A stretch of 64,000 nt of DNA from Georgenia sp. SYP-B2076. Its GTDB lineage: Bacteria > Actinomycetota > Actinomycetes > Actinomycetales > Actinomycetaceae. The notes beneath the pieces are model-generated. The model worked only from the letters and a program-made list of their open reading frames with translations, was not told the DNA's origin and made no database searches. Below are positions 43,048-51,021 of this stretch, in pieces; the first letter of the stretch is position 1, and each line of letters opens with the position of its first letter. The stretch lies in NCBI RefSeq assembly GCF_003991205.1, contig NZ_RXOZ01000022.1, forward strand, positions 124,001 to 188,000. Direction: 5' to 3'. Made by a program: the position numbers and the translations under genes.

Positions 43048-44586
43048 ATGCACCTGCGACTCGACCACCTCATCAGCAAGCACCCTGCCTCGGGCGCGGT
43101 CAACGAGCGCGGGTTGGCCGTGGTCGCCCGCGGCAGAGAGCACACGTACGCCGACCTCAACCGGCGGGCGAACGGGCTGGCCGCCTACCTGCGTTCGGTG
43201 GGCGTGCGCCGTGGCGATCGCGTGCTCGGATTCATGCACAACCGCGTGGAGTGGTTCGACCTGTTCTTCGCGGTGGCCAAGCTGCGGGCGGTCCTGGTAC
43301 CCGCCAACCACTTCCTCGTGCCGGACGAGCTCGAGCACCTGATCCAGGACTCCGGTGCCGTCGCCGTGGTGACGGACGGTGAGCTCGTGGCAGGCGCCGA
43401 CTTCCTTGTCGACCACCCAGGGCTTGCGAACCGGTTGCTGCTGGTCGAGGGGCAGCGGCCGGGCTGGCAGTCGGTGGACGTCGCCGCCCTTCCCGTCGAC
43501 CCGGCGCTGGAGCTCGACGAGGGAGCCGCGACCGACGAGCCCTTCCTGCTCCAGTACACGTCGGGCACGACGGGGCGGCCCAAGGGGGCGGTCCACACGC
43601 AGGGCACGGTGCTGCTCAACGCGCTCAGCCAGGTCGGCGACTTCCAGCTGGGTCCCCGCGACGTCATGTTCGTCGTCTCGTCCTTCGGCTGGGTTGCCGG
43701 CTTCCACGGGTTCACCTTGGCGACCCTCCTCAGCGGCGGCACCGTCGTCGTCGGCTCGGGCCACGCCCTCGATCCGGTCGAGCTCAGCCGCACTCTCGTC
43801 GAGCGGGGGGTCACCATCACCGCCCTGCCGATCCTGGTGATGCGCAAGCTGCTCGAGATCGAGGAGTTCAGCGCCGAGCGTGGATTCCAGCTCCGAATGA
43901 TCGTGACCGGGGGTGAGCCGGTGCCGGTGGAGCTGATGCGCGCCATCGGCGAGCGTGTTCCCGGCTGCGATGTCGTCCAGTTCTACGGGATGACCGAGTT
44001 CCCCTCCAGCGGCGTCTTCCTGCTCCCGGGGTACGCCGACACCAAGCTCGGGTCGGTCGGCAAGGGGGGCGTGATGACCCAGCTCCGCGTCGTCGACGAC
44101 GCGATGCAGGATCTGCCGCCGGGCGTCGTGGGCGAGGTCGTCATCCGCTCACCTGCCACTGCGCTGGGCTACTGGAACCGACCGGAGGAGAGCGCCGTGG
44201 CCTTCGCCGAGGGCTGGTATCGCACCGGTGACCTCGGTCGGCTGGACGAGGACGGGTTCCTGTTCATCTCCGGTAGGAGCAAGGACATGATCATCACCGG
44301 CGGGTTGAACGTCTACCCGGCCGAGGTCGAGCAGGTCCTGGCGCGGCACCCGGCGGTCGGTGAGGCCGCCGTCGTGGGTGTCCCCGACGACCGCTTCGGG
44401 GAGGTGGCCCTCGCCGTCGTGGTGCCCCGGGCGCCGGTGACCGTGGAGGAGCTGGTCTCGTTCGCCAGCGAGCGGCTGGCGAAGTACAAGCGGCCGCGCC
44501 GGTGGCTGTTCCAGGAGCAGCCGCTCCCCCGGACCGTGTCGGGCAAGCTCAAGAAGTTCGAGGTACGCGACCGGCTGGACGGCTGA
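43048..44586 (+). CDS. Acyl-CoA ligase (AMP-binding, class I), second paralog
   Basis: A 512-residue adenylate-forming ligase with P-loop YTSGTTGRPK (170-179), VQFYGMTEFPSSGVF, GWYRTGDLGRLDEDGFLF, GRSKDMIITGGLNVYPAEVE and catalytic Lys in PRTVSGKLKK. ATG 43048 is set by alignment with the paralogous ligase at 30110-31693, whose product starts at the same point (LRLDxLI); an open upstream extension was not used. It follows the enoyl-CoA hydratase on the same strand. The two ligases share so much sequence around the acyl pocket that they probably act on similar acids. Confidence 0.88.
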   Translation: MHLRLDHLISKHPASGAVNERGLAVVARGREHTYADLNRRANGLAAYLRSVGVRRGDRVLGFMHNRVEWFDLFFAVAKLRAVLVPANHFLVPDELEHLIQDSGAVAVVTDGELVAGADFLVDHPGLANRLLLVEGQRPGWQSVDVAALPVDPALELDEGAATDEPFLLQYTSGTTGRPKGAVHTQGTVLLNALSQVGDFQLGPRDVMFVVSSFGWVAGFHGFTLATLLSGGTVVVGSGHALDPVELSRTLVERGVTITALPILVMRKLLEIEEFSAERGFQLRMIVTGGEPVPVELMRAIGERVPGCDVVQFYGMTEFPSSGVFLLPGYADTKLGSVGKGGVMTQLRVVDDAMQDLPPGVVGEVVIRSPATALGYWNRPEESAVAFAEGWYRTGDLGRLDEDGFLFISGRSKDMIITGGLNVYPAEVEQVLARHPAVGEAAVVGVPDDRFGEVALAVVVPRAPVTVEELVSFASERLAKYKRPRRWLFQEQPLPRTVSGKLKKFEVRDRLDG

Positions 44587-44594
44587 CCCTGCCC

Positions 44595-44618
44595 GCCGGG
44601 GGCCGTGCTATGCCCGGC
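44595..44618. terminator. Possible terminator between convergent ligase and EthD genes
   Basis: Arms GCCGGG and CCCGGC with further possible pairing inside (GGC/GCC) and a two-base bulge, located between two convergent stops. A weak but suitably placed hairpin. Confidence 0.3.
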
Positions 44619-44630
44619 CGAGCATGGCGC

Positions 44631-45002
44631 TCAACGCTCGGCCAGCACGACCTCGTCGGCGAGGAGGATCGACGAGGTGGCGAAGTCGATGAACCGCGCC
44701 TCGTCGGCAACGAGCTCCTCCATGGCTGCGCGTCCTGCTGGGGACCTCCCCGCCGCGAGCATCGCCTCAAGGTCGTCGAAGTACACCTGCGCCACTCCGT
44801 CGAACGGCACGTCCGTGCCGCGTGCGCGACCCAGGGCGTCCGTGATCCGACCTGGCACCCCGTGGTGCTGGACGTACCGGCGGATGCCGAGCACCGCGGC
44901 GTGCGCGGACACCAGCGGCCCGTGCACGTTCCTCCAGTACTCGTGGAACTCCGAGACGCTCAGCTCCTTCTTGCGCCGAACGCTGAACATGACGGAGATC
45001 AT
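44631..45002 (-). CDS. EthD-domain protein
   Basis: A 123-residue protein starting MISVMFSVRRKKELSVSEFH, then EYWRNVHGPLVSAHAAVLGI and RRYVQHHGVPG, the ferredoxin-like fold of EthD proteins. Members are small cytosolic proteins, often encoded in ring or ether degradation clusters, some with dehydratase or decarboxylase roles; a function cannot be assigned. ATG 45002 has a perfect GAGGAGG site. It follows the SDR gene by 24 bases at the end of the Liv-SDR minus-strand run. Confidence 0.8.
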   Translation of the reverse strand: MISVMFSVRRKKELSVSEFHEYWRNVHGPLVSAHAAVLGIRRYVQHHGVPGRITDALGRARGTDVPFDGVAQVYFDDLEAMLAAGRSPAGRAAMEELVADEARFIDFATSSILLADEVVLAER

Positions 45003-45026
45003 CGGGGTCCTCCTCGGGTCTGTGAC

Positions 45027-45851
45027 TCACACAAGGGACAGCCCTCCATCGACCTGCAGCACCTGGCCGGTGATGTAGGAGGCCGCCGGGCTCGCGAGGA
45101 AGACGACTGCCTCGGCCACCTCGCGCGGCTGCGCGGTCCGCTTGAGGGGCAGGCGCTTGGCAGTCGCGGCGCGCACCTTCTCGGCGGACACGTCGTACCG
45201 ATCCGCCGACCGGCGGATGGTTCCCTCGGCCATGTCCGTGTCGGTGGCGCCGGGAGAGACCGCGTTTACCCGGATTCCCAACGGTCCGAGCTCGAGCGCC
45301 ATCTGGCGGGTCAGCGTGTCCACCGCCGCCTTCGAGGCCGAGTAGGAGCCGAAGTGGGTCAGCGGCCTGATGCTCGCCGTCGAGGACACGTTGACGACGG
45401 CCTTTCCGACGGCGTCGGCCTGCTCGATCATCGGCACCACCCGGCGCACGACGCGGTACGTGCCGGTGAGGTTGATGTCCATCGTCGCCTGGAACACGTC
45501 GTCGGGCGTCTCGTGCACCCGGTAGGAGCTTGCCTCGCCCGCCGTCCCCGCGTTGTTCACGAGCAGTGTCACCGGGCCAAGAGCGGTGAGGAAGTCGGCA
45601 AGCCGGTCGACGGACGCGTCGTCACGGACGTCGCAGGCGTGGCTCCAGGCCCTACCTCCCGCCGCGGTGATCTCCTCGGCCACGGAGGCCGCGCCCCTCC
45701 ATCCCGTCTCGCGCTCAGCCTGGGTCAGCGAGTCCGGGGAGCGCTCCGTGACCACGACGCCCCAGCCGCGCTCGGCCAGGAGGCGCGCGGTGGCACTTCC
45801 TATCCCGGCCCGCCTGCCGGCGCCCGTGACGATCGCGATCGGTGCCGACAT
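45027..45851 (-). CDS. Short-chain dehydrogenase/reductase
   Basis: A 274-residue SDR with a two-residue-longer cofactor loop TGAGRRAGIG near the start, NNAGTAGEA, the catalytic VVNVSSTAS serine region and YSASKAAVDTL for Tyr/Lys, ending YITGQVLQVDGGLSL. It interconverts an alcohol and a ketone, plausibly a ring or 3-hydroxyacyl-CoA intermediate of the cluster. ATG 45851 is preferred to ATG 45857 because AAGGA lies 6 bases before it. It follows livF by 9 bases, so import and this step may be co-expressed. Confidence 0.82.
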   Translation of the reverse strand: MSAPIAIVTGAGRRAGIGSATARLLAERGWGVVVTERSPDSLTQAERETGWRGAASVAEEITAAGGRAWSHACDVRDDASVDRLADFLTALGPVTLLVNNAGTAGEASSYRVHETPDDVFQATMDINLTGTYRVVRRVVPMIEQADAVGKAVVNVSSTASIRPLTHFGSYSASKAAVDTLTRQMALELGPLGIRVNAVSPGATDTDMAEGTIRRSADRYDVSAEKVRAATAKRLPLKRTAQPREVAEAVVFLASPAASYITGQVLQVDGGLSLV

Positions 45852-45860
45852 CTGCATTCC

Positions 45861-46589
45861 TTACGCTCTGGGGGTTGCGACCGTGTCGTCGAAGTACGCC
45901 GCCTGCACGCGGTCGCGGTCGCGCAGGAGGACCTCGGCAGGCTCGTCGAGGACCACGGAGCCGCGGTTGAGCACGAGCGCACGGTCGGCGACGGACAGCG
46001 CGACCTCGATGTGCTGCTCGACCAGGAGCACGCCGATGTTGCGTGCCCGCGCCAGTCTCCTGATCGCCGGGAACATCTCGCGGACCACCTTGGGCGCCAG
46101 TCCCAGGCTCATCTCGTCGATGAGCAGGAGCCGGGGCTCGGAGAGCAGCGCCTTGGCGATGGTGAGCATCTGCTGCTCGCCTCCGGACAGCAGACCGGCC
46201 TTCCTGCCCTGGATGTCCCGGAGCTGGGGGAACGTCTCGAGGGCCGCGTCCTCACGCTCCCGCGACCGACGGCGCTGGACCAGTCGGAAGTGCTCCTTGA
46301 CCGTGAGCCCCGGACACAGGCCTCGGTCGTCCGGTATCAGGGCCACCCCGCTGCGCGCGAGGGCGGACGCCCTCAGCTTGCGGCGACCGTAGCCCTTCAC
46401 GACGACGGAACCGGCCATCATCGGCAACAGGCCCACCGCGGCGAGCAGCGTCGTGGTCTTGCCGGCACCGTTCGGCCCGAGCAGGGCGACGACCTGCCCT
46501 TCCGCCACGGCGAAGGAGACATCGCGAATGACCGGCACCTGTCCGTACCCGGCGGTCAGCCGGTCCACCTGCAGCACTGCCTCACTCAT
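45861..46589 (-). CDS. livF: Branched-chain-type ABC transporter ATPase LivF
   Basis: A 242-residue nucleotide-binding subunit: Walker A GPNGAGKTTT, signature LLSGGEQQMLTIAKAL, Walker B LLLIDEMSLGLAP and the switch His in LLVEQHIEVALSVADRA. It powers import with LivG at the inner face of the membrane. ATG 46589 overlaps the end of livG by 8 bases. Liv-type importers carry branched-chain amino acids, but many actinomycete copies in catabolic clusters import aromatic or aliphatic carboxylates. Confidence 0.9.
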   Translation of the reverse strand: MSEAVLQVDRLTAGYGQVPVIRDVSFAVAEGQVVALLGPNGAGKTTTLLAAVGLLPMMAGSVVVKGYGRRKLRASALARSGVALIPDDRGLCPGLTVKEHFRLVQRRRSREREDAALETFPQLRDIQGRKAGLLSGGEQQMLTIAKALLSEPRLLLIDEMSLGLAPKVVREMFPAIRRLARARNIGVLLVEQHIEVALSVADRALVLNRGSVVLDEPAEVLLRDRDRVQAAYFDDTVATPRA

Positions 46590-47358
46590 GGCTCGCCTCC
46601 AAGGGTGCACCCAGGTATGCCTCGACGACGGCGTCGTCGCTCAATGCTTCCTTCGGCGGCCCGGAGAAGATGATCGAGCCGAACTGCATCACGTCGACCG
46701 AGTCGCAGACGTCCACCACCAGCGACATGTCATGGTCGATGAGGAGGACGCCGATCCCCGCGGCCGCGACGTCGCGCAGCCGAGCTCGAAGCTCTTCGCT
46801 CTCGTCGTTGTCGAGGCCGGCCGCGGGTTCGTCCAGGAGGACCACCGAGCAGTGCCCCGCGAGGGCCCTCGCCACGCCGACGAGCTTCTGCTGCCCCAAC
46901 GGGAGCTGTCCGGCGACAACCTCCGCGCGGTCGGACAGGCCCATGAGCTCGAGCACCCGATCGACTCGTTCCGGGCGCGACCGACGACGACGCTCGAAGA
47001 CGTCTCGGACGAGTGCGCCGAGGCCACCGGGCGTCGACGCCACCAGGACGTTCTCGGTCACGGTGAGGTTGGAGAAGAGCTCGCCGGACTGCCAGGTGCG
47101 GGTCAGCCCGGCCGCGCAGCGACGGAAGGGCCGCAGGTTGTCGATCCGTCTCCCGTCGAGGGTGACGCTGCCGGTGGAGGCCGCGAAGCCGCTCACGGCG
47201 TCGACGAACGTCGTCTTGCCGGCGCCGTTCGGGCCGATGAGGCCGCTGACCCGGCCCGGTTGCACCCGCAGCGAGACGTCGTTGTTCGCGACGACGCCGC
47301 CGTACTTCACGGTGAGGCCCGAGACTGCCAGCCCGGACCTGCCCTCGCTCGCCGTCAT
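46582..47358 (-). CDS. livG: Branched-chain-type ABC transporter ATPase LivG
   Basis: A 258-residue ATPase with Walker A GPNGAGKTTF, Walker B VVLLDEPAAGLDNDE and the switch LLIDHDMSLVVDVCD. The ABC signature reads LPLGQQKLVGVARAL, with Pro-Leu in place of Ser-Gly, a variation seen in LivG proteins. ATG 47358 overlaps the permease stop by 4 bases. The long open frame upstream on the same strand is out of register with the permease and is not coding. Confidence 0.9.
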   Translation of the reverse strand: MTASEGRSGLAVSGLTVKYGGVVANNDVSLRVQPGRVSGLIGPNGAGKTTFVDAVSGFAASTGSVTLDGRRIDNLRPFRRCAAGLTRTWQSGELFSNLTVTENVLVASTPGGLGALVRDVFERRRRSRPERVDRVLELMGLSDRAEVVAGQLPLGQQKLVGVARALAGHCSVVLLDEPAAGLDNDESEELRARLRDVAAAGIGVLLIDHDMSLVVDVCDSVDVMQFGSIIFSGPPKEALSDDAVVEAYLGAPLEASHE

Positions 47359-49391
47359 CGCACACCTTCCGAGAGAACCTTGGCCGCGTCGGGGGTAGCT
47401 GGCTCGCCTCTGTCCTCGGGCGGAGGCGCCGACCGGTCCTGCCGGTCGCCGACGAGCCGCTGACGCGCCCAGGAGATCTGGTGGCCCGTCGTCCCCGCGA
47501 TGCCCACCGGGTTGGCGATGGCGGTGATGATCAGGGCGATCCCCGAGATCAGGGCGTAGTAGTCCCCGATCGAGAGCCACTCCTGGGTGAGGGTGTAGAT
47601 GAAGCCGGCCGGCGCGAGGAACCCGGCGACGATGGCGCCTCCCGGCGAGCTGATCCCGCCTAGATAGGCGATGGCGAGGAACGTCAGCCCGTGCTGGACC
47701 GAGAACGACGCCTCCGAGACCTGCCCCTGGGCCATGGCGATCATCGTGCCCGCGAGCCCGGCGACGAAGGCCGCGAGGCCGAAGCCGATCAGCTTGGTCG
47801 AGCGGACATCGACTCCTGAGGACGCAGCAGATCGTTCGTTCGCCCGTACCGCGAGGAACGCACGGCCGGTCGACCCCGACGCAATACGGATGAACAGCAG
47901 CACGACGAGGACCAAGGTCGCCAGCACCATGAGCGCGAACGGTAGTCGCGCCACGTCGCGGCCCTCGCTCACGGCAAGGTTGATGCCGAGGACGTTCGCC
48001 GCACCGACCACGTTTCCCTGCAGCGGGGTCAACGCCACGTTGCCGAACACGAAGCGCTCGAGGACCAGGGCGCCCGCCAACGTCACGATCGCCAGCTGGG
48101 AGCCGCGGATCCTGATCGCGGGAATCGCGACCAGCACGCCGAGCACGGTGGCCACCGTCGCGGAGAGGAGGACGGTCAACGGGAATCCCAGGCCGGTGTT
48201 CATGGTCAGCTTGGACAGCGTGAAGGCGGCGGTTCCAGCGACGGCCAGCTGCGCCAAGGAGACCTGGCCCAGGTACCCGACGACGATGACGAAGGACAGG
48301 AAGAGGGTCGCGAAGATGAGGGACATCGTGAAGGCGAAGCGGTCTCCGCCGTCGGTCACGACGAGCACGAGCAACGCCCCGGCCACGAGCAGCGCGGCCG
48401 GCACGGGACGGAACCGCGGGATCGTGACGTCGGGAAGCTTGACGGTCTGGATCGACCCGCGCGACGGCAACCGGCGACCGAGGACGAGCAGGATGGCGAT
48501 GACGATCGCGAAGAAGAGCACGTACTCGATGCCCGACTGCGCCCACTGGGGCCACCACGGCTTGGCCGTGAGGAGATAGATGGAGGACTGGAACGCCCCC
48601 AGCGCCAGTCCTGCGACCAGCACGACGAACACCGACCTCATCCGCGCCATCAACAGCACCGCGGTGGCCGGGACGATCCAGGCGAGGGAGTTCTCGACGC
48701 TCAGACCGGACAGCGACCCCCCGAAGATGATGCCGAGGGCGGAGACCCCGGTCCCGAACCCCAGCGCGATGGTGGCGAGGAGGTTCGGGGAGAATCCCAT
48801 GAGGACGACGGCACGCTCGTTCTCGGCAGACGCGCGGGTGGCGGCTCCCGACCGGGTGAACCGCAGGTAGGCCCACATGACCACGGCGATCACCACCACC
48901 GACCCGGCCATCCACAGCTCGCGGGACGAGACGTCGACTCCGAACAGGTTCGTCCGGTCCGAGCCGAAGACCGACTCGACGGGCAGCTGGGCCGATCCGA
49001 AGCGGATCGTCGCCAGGGCGGCGAGCGTCAGCATCAGGGCGACCGAGATGACGACGTGGGCCAGCTCAGGTGCGTGACGCACCGGCCGGAACACGAGCCA
49101 GTAGCACGCGACGCCCAGGACCATGGCATACACGAGCCCGATCACGACCGCGGGCAGGAGCGGGGTCGGGCCTTCGGTGATGCGGACGCTGCCGATCGGG
49201 AGCACGAGCGTCCCGTCGCTCCGCAGACCGACGAACACGTACGCGCCCCAGGCGCCCATCACGCTCTGCGCGAAGTTGACGATCCCCGTCGCGCGATACA
49301 TGAGGAGCAGGCCACTGGCCACGGCCACGTAGGTCGCGCCGAGGCCAAGGCCCAGCACCGCGAACTGGAGCAAGGTATCCACAGAGATCAC
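47355..49391 (-). CDS. Fused LivH-LivM permease of the branched-chain-type ABC transporter
   Basis: A single 678-residue chain that joins two permeases normally encoded separately. Residues about 1-300 are LivH-like (LGLGATYVAVASGLLLMYRA, VNFAQSVMGAWGAYVFVGL, RASAENERAVVLMGFSPN) and about 330-640 are LivM-like (VVGYLGQVSLAQLAVAGTAA, AIRIRGSQLAIVTLAGAL, RAFLAVRANERSAASSGVDV, YLGGISSPGGAIVAGFL). There are about 16-18 membrane helices. The joint is a basic loop RRLPSRGSIQTVKLPDVTIP near residue 305-325. A Pro/Asp-rich cytosolic tail ends the protein. Confidence 0.9.
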   Translation of the reverse strand: MISVDTLLQFAVLGLGLGATYVAVASGLLLMYRATGIVNFAQSVMGAWGAYVFVGLRSDGTLVLPIGSVRITEGPTPLLPAVVIGLVYAMVLGVACYWLVFRPVRHAPELAHVVISVALMLTLAALATIRFGSAQLPVESVFGSDRTNLFGVDVSSRELWMAGSVVVIAVVMWAYLRFTRSGAATRASAENERAVVLMGFSPNLLATIALGFGTGVSALGIIFGGSLSGLSVENSLAWIVPATAVLLMARMRSVFVVLVAGLALGAFQSSIYLLTAKPWWPQWAQSGIEYVLFFAIVIAILLVLGRRLPSRGSIQTVKLPDVTIPRFRPVPAALLVAGALLVLVVTDGGDRFAFTMSLIFATLFLSFVIVVGYLGQVSLAQLAVAGTAAFTLSKLTMNTGLGFPLTVLLSATVATVLGVLVAIPAIRIRGSQLAIVTLAGALVLERFVFGNVALTPLQGNVVGAANVLGINLAVSEGRDVARLPFALMVLATLVLVVLLFIRIASGSTGRAFLAVRANERSAASSGVDVRSTKLIGFGLAAFVAGLAGTMIAMAQGQVSEASFSVQHGLTFLAIAYLGGISSPGGAIVAGFLAPAGFIYTLTQEWLSIGDYYALISGIALIITAIANPVGIAGTTGHQISWARQRLVGDRQDRSAPPPEDRGEPATPDAAKVLSEGVR

Positions 49392-49423
49392 AGGCCCTTC
49401 ATCAGGGGTGGTGTCGCGGAGCC

Positions 49424-49441
49424 GCCGGCCCGAGGGCCGGC
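49424..49441 (-). terminator. Intercistronic stem-loop between binding-protein and permease genes
   Basis: Arms GCCGGCCC and GGGCCGGC with a 2-base turn lie between the stop of the binding-protein gene and the start of the permease gene. A copy of GCCCTTCAT stands on each side of it (near 49393 and 49453). Such a hairpin can stop part of the transcripts or protect the upstream message, giving more binding protein than permease. Confidence 0.5.
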
Positions 49442-49486
49442 AGCAACGGGACGCCCTTCATGGCCGACGGTTGCCGGCCGCGCGTA

Positions 49487-50707
49487 CTAGCTGGGCGCGC
49501 TGACGGTGGTCAGCCCGTCGCTCACGGGCTTGAGACTGCCGTCCTCCTGGACCTCCAGGAAGAGGTTCGTGGAGCTGCATGCTCCTGGCACCGATGGCCA
49601 TGCCGAGCCGTCGCACGTGATCGTGCCCTGCAGGAACGCGGGATAGTCCTGCAGCCCTTCGAGCTGGGTCTTGGTGGACGTCGAGGTGATCTCCCCGTCG
49701 ATGTCGCTCAGCACGTTGGCGAGCGTCATCAGCCCGGCGAAGACCCCGACCGCACGGACGTTGTCGGTGTACTGCTCCTCGCCGACCGCGGCGAGCGCCT
49801 CGACGAGGACGTCGATCTCCTCCTGCACGTCCGGCGGCGCGTGCTCCTTCGTCGCCGGGAGCCAGGCGCGAGCCATGAGCAGCGTTCCGGCCGCTTCACC
49901 GCCCATCTCCTCGACGAACGACGTGCACGCCGCCGAGATCATCGGGCCCTCGTACCCCTGGCCGCGCAAGGCACGCAGAAGCCCCGTGCAGTCGTCCTCC
50001 GGCAGCTGGAACACTCCCGCGATGTCAGGATCCTCGGTCAACGCGCGGGCAGCGAGCACCTCGTGGTTGATGTTGCCGATGGTCGCGTACTGCGGGATCA
50101 CCTCGACGCCGGCGGCTTCGCCGGTGGGAATGAGGAGGTCGTTGAAGTAGATCTTGGCCTCGGGCGAGTCGACGATGCTCAGCGCGGCGGTCGAGGCCCC
50201 GGTGGTCTTGATGAGCTCGATCGTGCTCGGTGCCACATGTGCGTCGTTGTTCCAGTAGAAGCTCGTGCCGTAGGGCTGCGCCGTCACCGATGGCGCGTTG
50301 GACCACGCTCCGACAATCGGGATCTCCGCTGCGGAAAGAGCGGGAACAGCCGCGGACACGACGTTCACCATCGCATCGAACACGACGGGAATATCATCTT
50401 CGATGAAACGATGCGTACAGGTGATGATAAGTTCCGGAGTGCCGTCAGATCGGCAGATGTCGAATTGGATCGAACGCCCGTTGATGCCGCCCTTTTCCTC
50501 GTTGACGTACTTCTCGACCGCCTTGATGGCGGCTTCCGAGGCGGGCTCGTTAGGGGTTCCGGCGAGCGCTGCGTAGACGCCGATCGTGAGGGGGTCGCCC
50601 TCGAGATTGCCCGCGGAAGAGTCGTCTTCTGCCGCACAGCCTGAGACGACCAGGGCAACGACGGCAGCTGCGACGATTACCGATCCTCGAATGTTCAGTC
50701 CTCGCAT
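49487..50707 (-). CDS. Liv-type substrate-binding lipoprotein
   Basis: A 406-residue periplasmic-binding-protein-fold lipoprotein. Residues 1-24 are a signal peptide with lipobox VSGC (lipidated Cys24), then LTIGVYAALAGTPNEPASEA, NEEKGGINGRSIQFDICRSD and the type I fold with paired cysteines. It captures the substrate outside the membrane for the LivHM-FG importer. ATG 50707 follows AAGAAGGA. The 5' third uses more A and T than its neighbours. First gene of the minus-strand importer operon, divergent from a GAF/Fis regulator. The ligand is not deducible from sequence. Confidence 0.88.
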   Translation of the reverse strand: MRGLNIRGSVIVAAAVVALVVSGCAAEDDSSAGNLEGDPLTIGVYAALAGTPNEPASEAAIKAVEKYVNEEKGGINGRSIQFDICRSDGTPELIITCTHRFIEDDIPVVFDAMVNVVSAAVPALSAAEIPIVGAWSNAPSVTAQPYGTSFYWNNDAHVAPSTIELIKTTGASTAALSIVDSPEAKIYFNDLLIPTGEAAGVEVIPQYATIGNINHEVLAARALTEDPDIAGVFQLPEDDCTGLLRALRGQGYEGPMISAACTSFVEEMGGEAAGTLLMARAWLPATKEHAPPDVQEEIDVLVEALAAVGEEQYTDNVRAVGVFAGLMTLANVLSDIDGEITSTSTKTQLEGLQDYPAFLQGTITCDGSAWPSVPGACSSTNLFLEVQEDGSLKPVSDGLTTVSAPS

Positions 50708-50795
50708 GGGATCCTTCTTCCGGTCTGGCATGCGCGCCGACATCGAGCCGTGCCGGGCGTTCGTTGAAGTATCGCCAGGACATGCGCCGCCACCG

Positions 50796-50812
50796 TGTCC
50801 CAATTCAGCACA
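50796..50812. promoter_or_regulatory. TGTCCCA-type element, site A
   Basis: TGTCCCAATTCAGCACA lies in the 314-base gap between the binding-protein gene and the divergent GAF/Fis regulator. It shares TGTCCCA-N8-CA with two further sites in the window (56321 and 58221), with partial dyad symmetry TGT...ACA. The rest of the gap shows no gene. Confidence 0.5.
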
Positions 50813-51021
50813 GGAAGGAACGGCTGCAGGCGTAGATCTCGCGCTACATCGACGCCCAGATCGGCGCAGCTGTCGCGCCGCGCTACAGGCGCCCACCCGA
50901 GCGGGTGCCGGCCATAGGGTTCGACCATGACAGATCTCGTCGAGGAGCGGCACGCCTGTCGCCGCGTCGCCGGCCCCGCGCGTCATGGCCGGCGACGGAC
51001 GCTGCCCGTCACGGAGGACGC

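Noticed and set aside
29091-45002. Cluster considered as a cholesterol/steroid degradation locus
   Set aside because: Side-chain-type genes are present, but no ring-degrading genes, Mce transporter or KstR-type site was seen; importer is of Liv type.
44502-46673. Plus-strand open frame (723 codons) opposite EthD, SDR and livF
   Set aside because: Runs through three unrelated real genes on the other strand, which no single real protein would mirror.
47359-48915. Same-strand upstream extension of livG
   Set aside because: Out of register with the fused permease that covers this stretch; livG begins at ATG 47358, which overlaps the permease stop.
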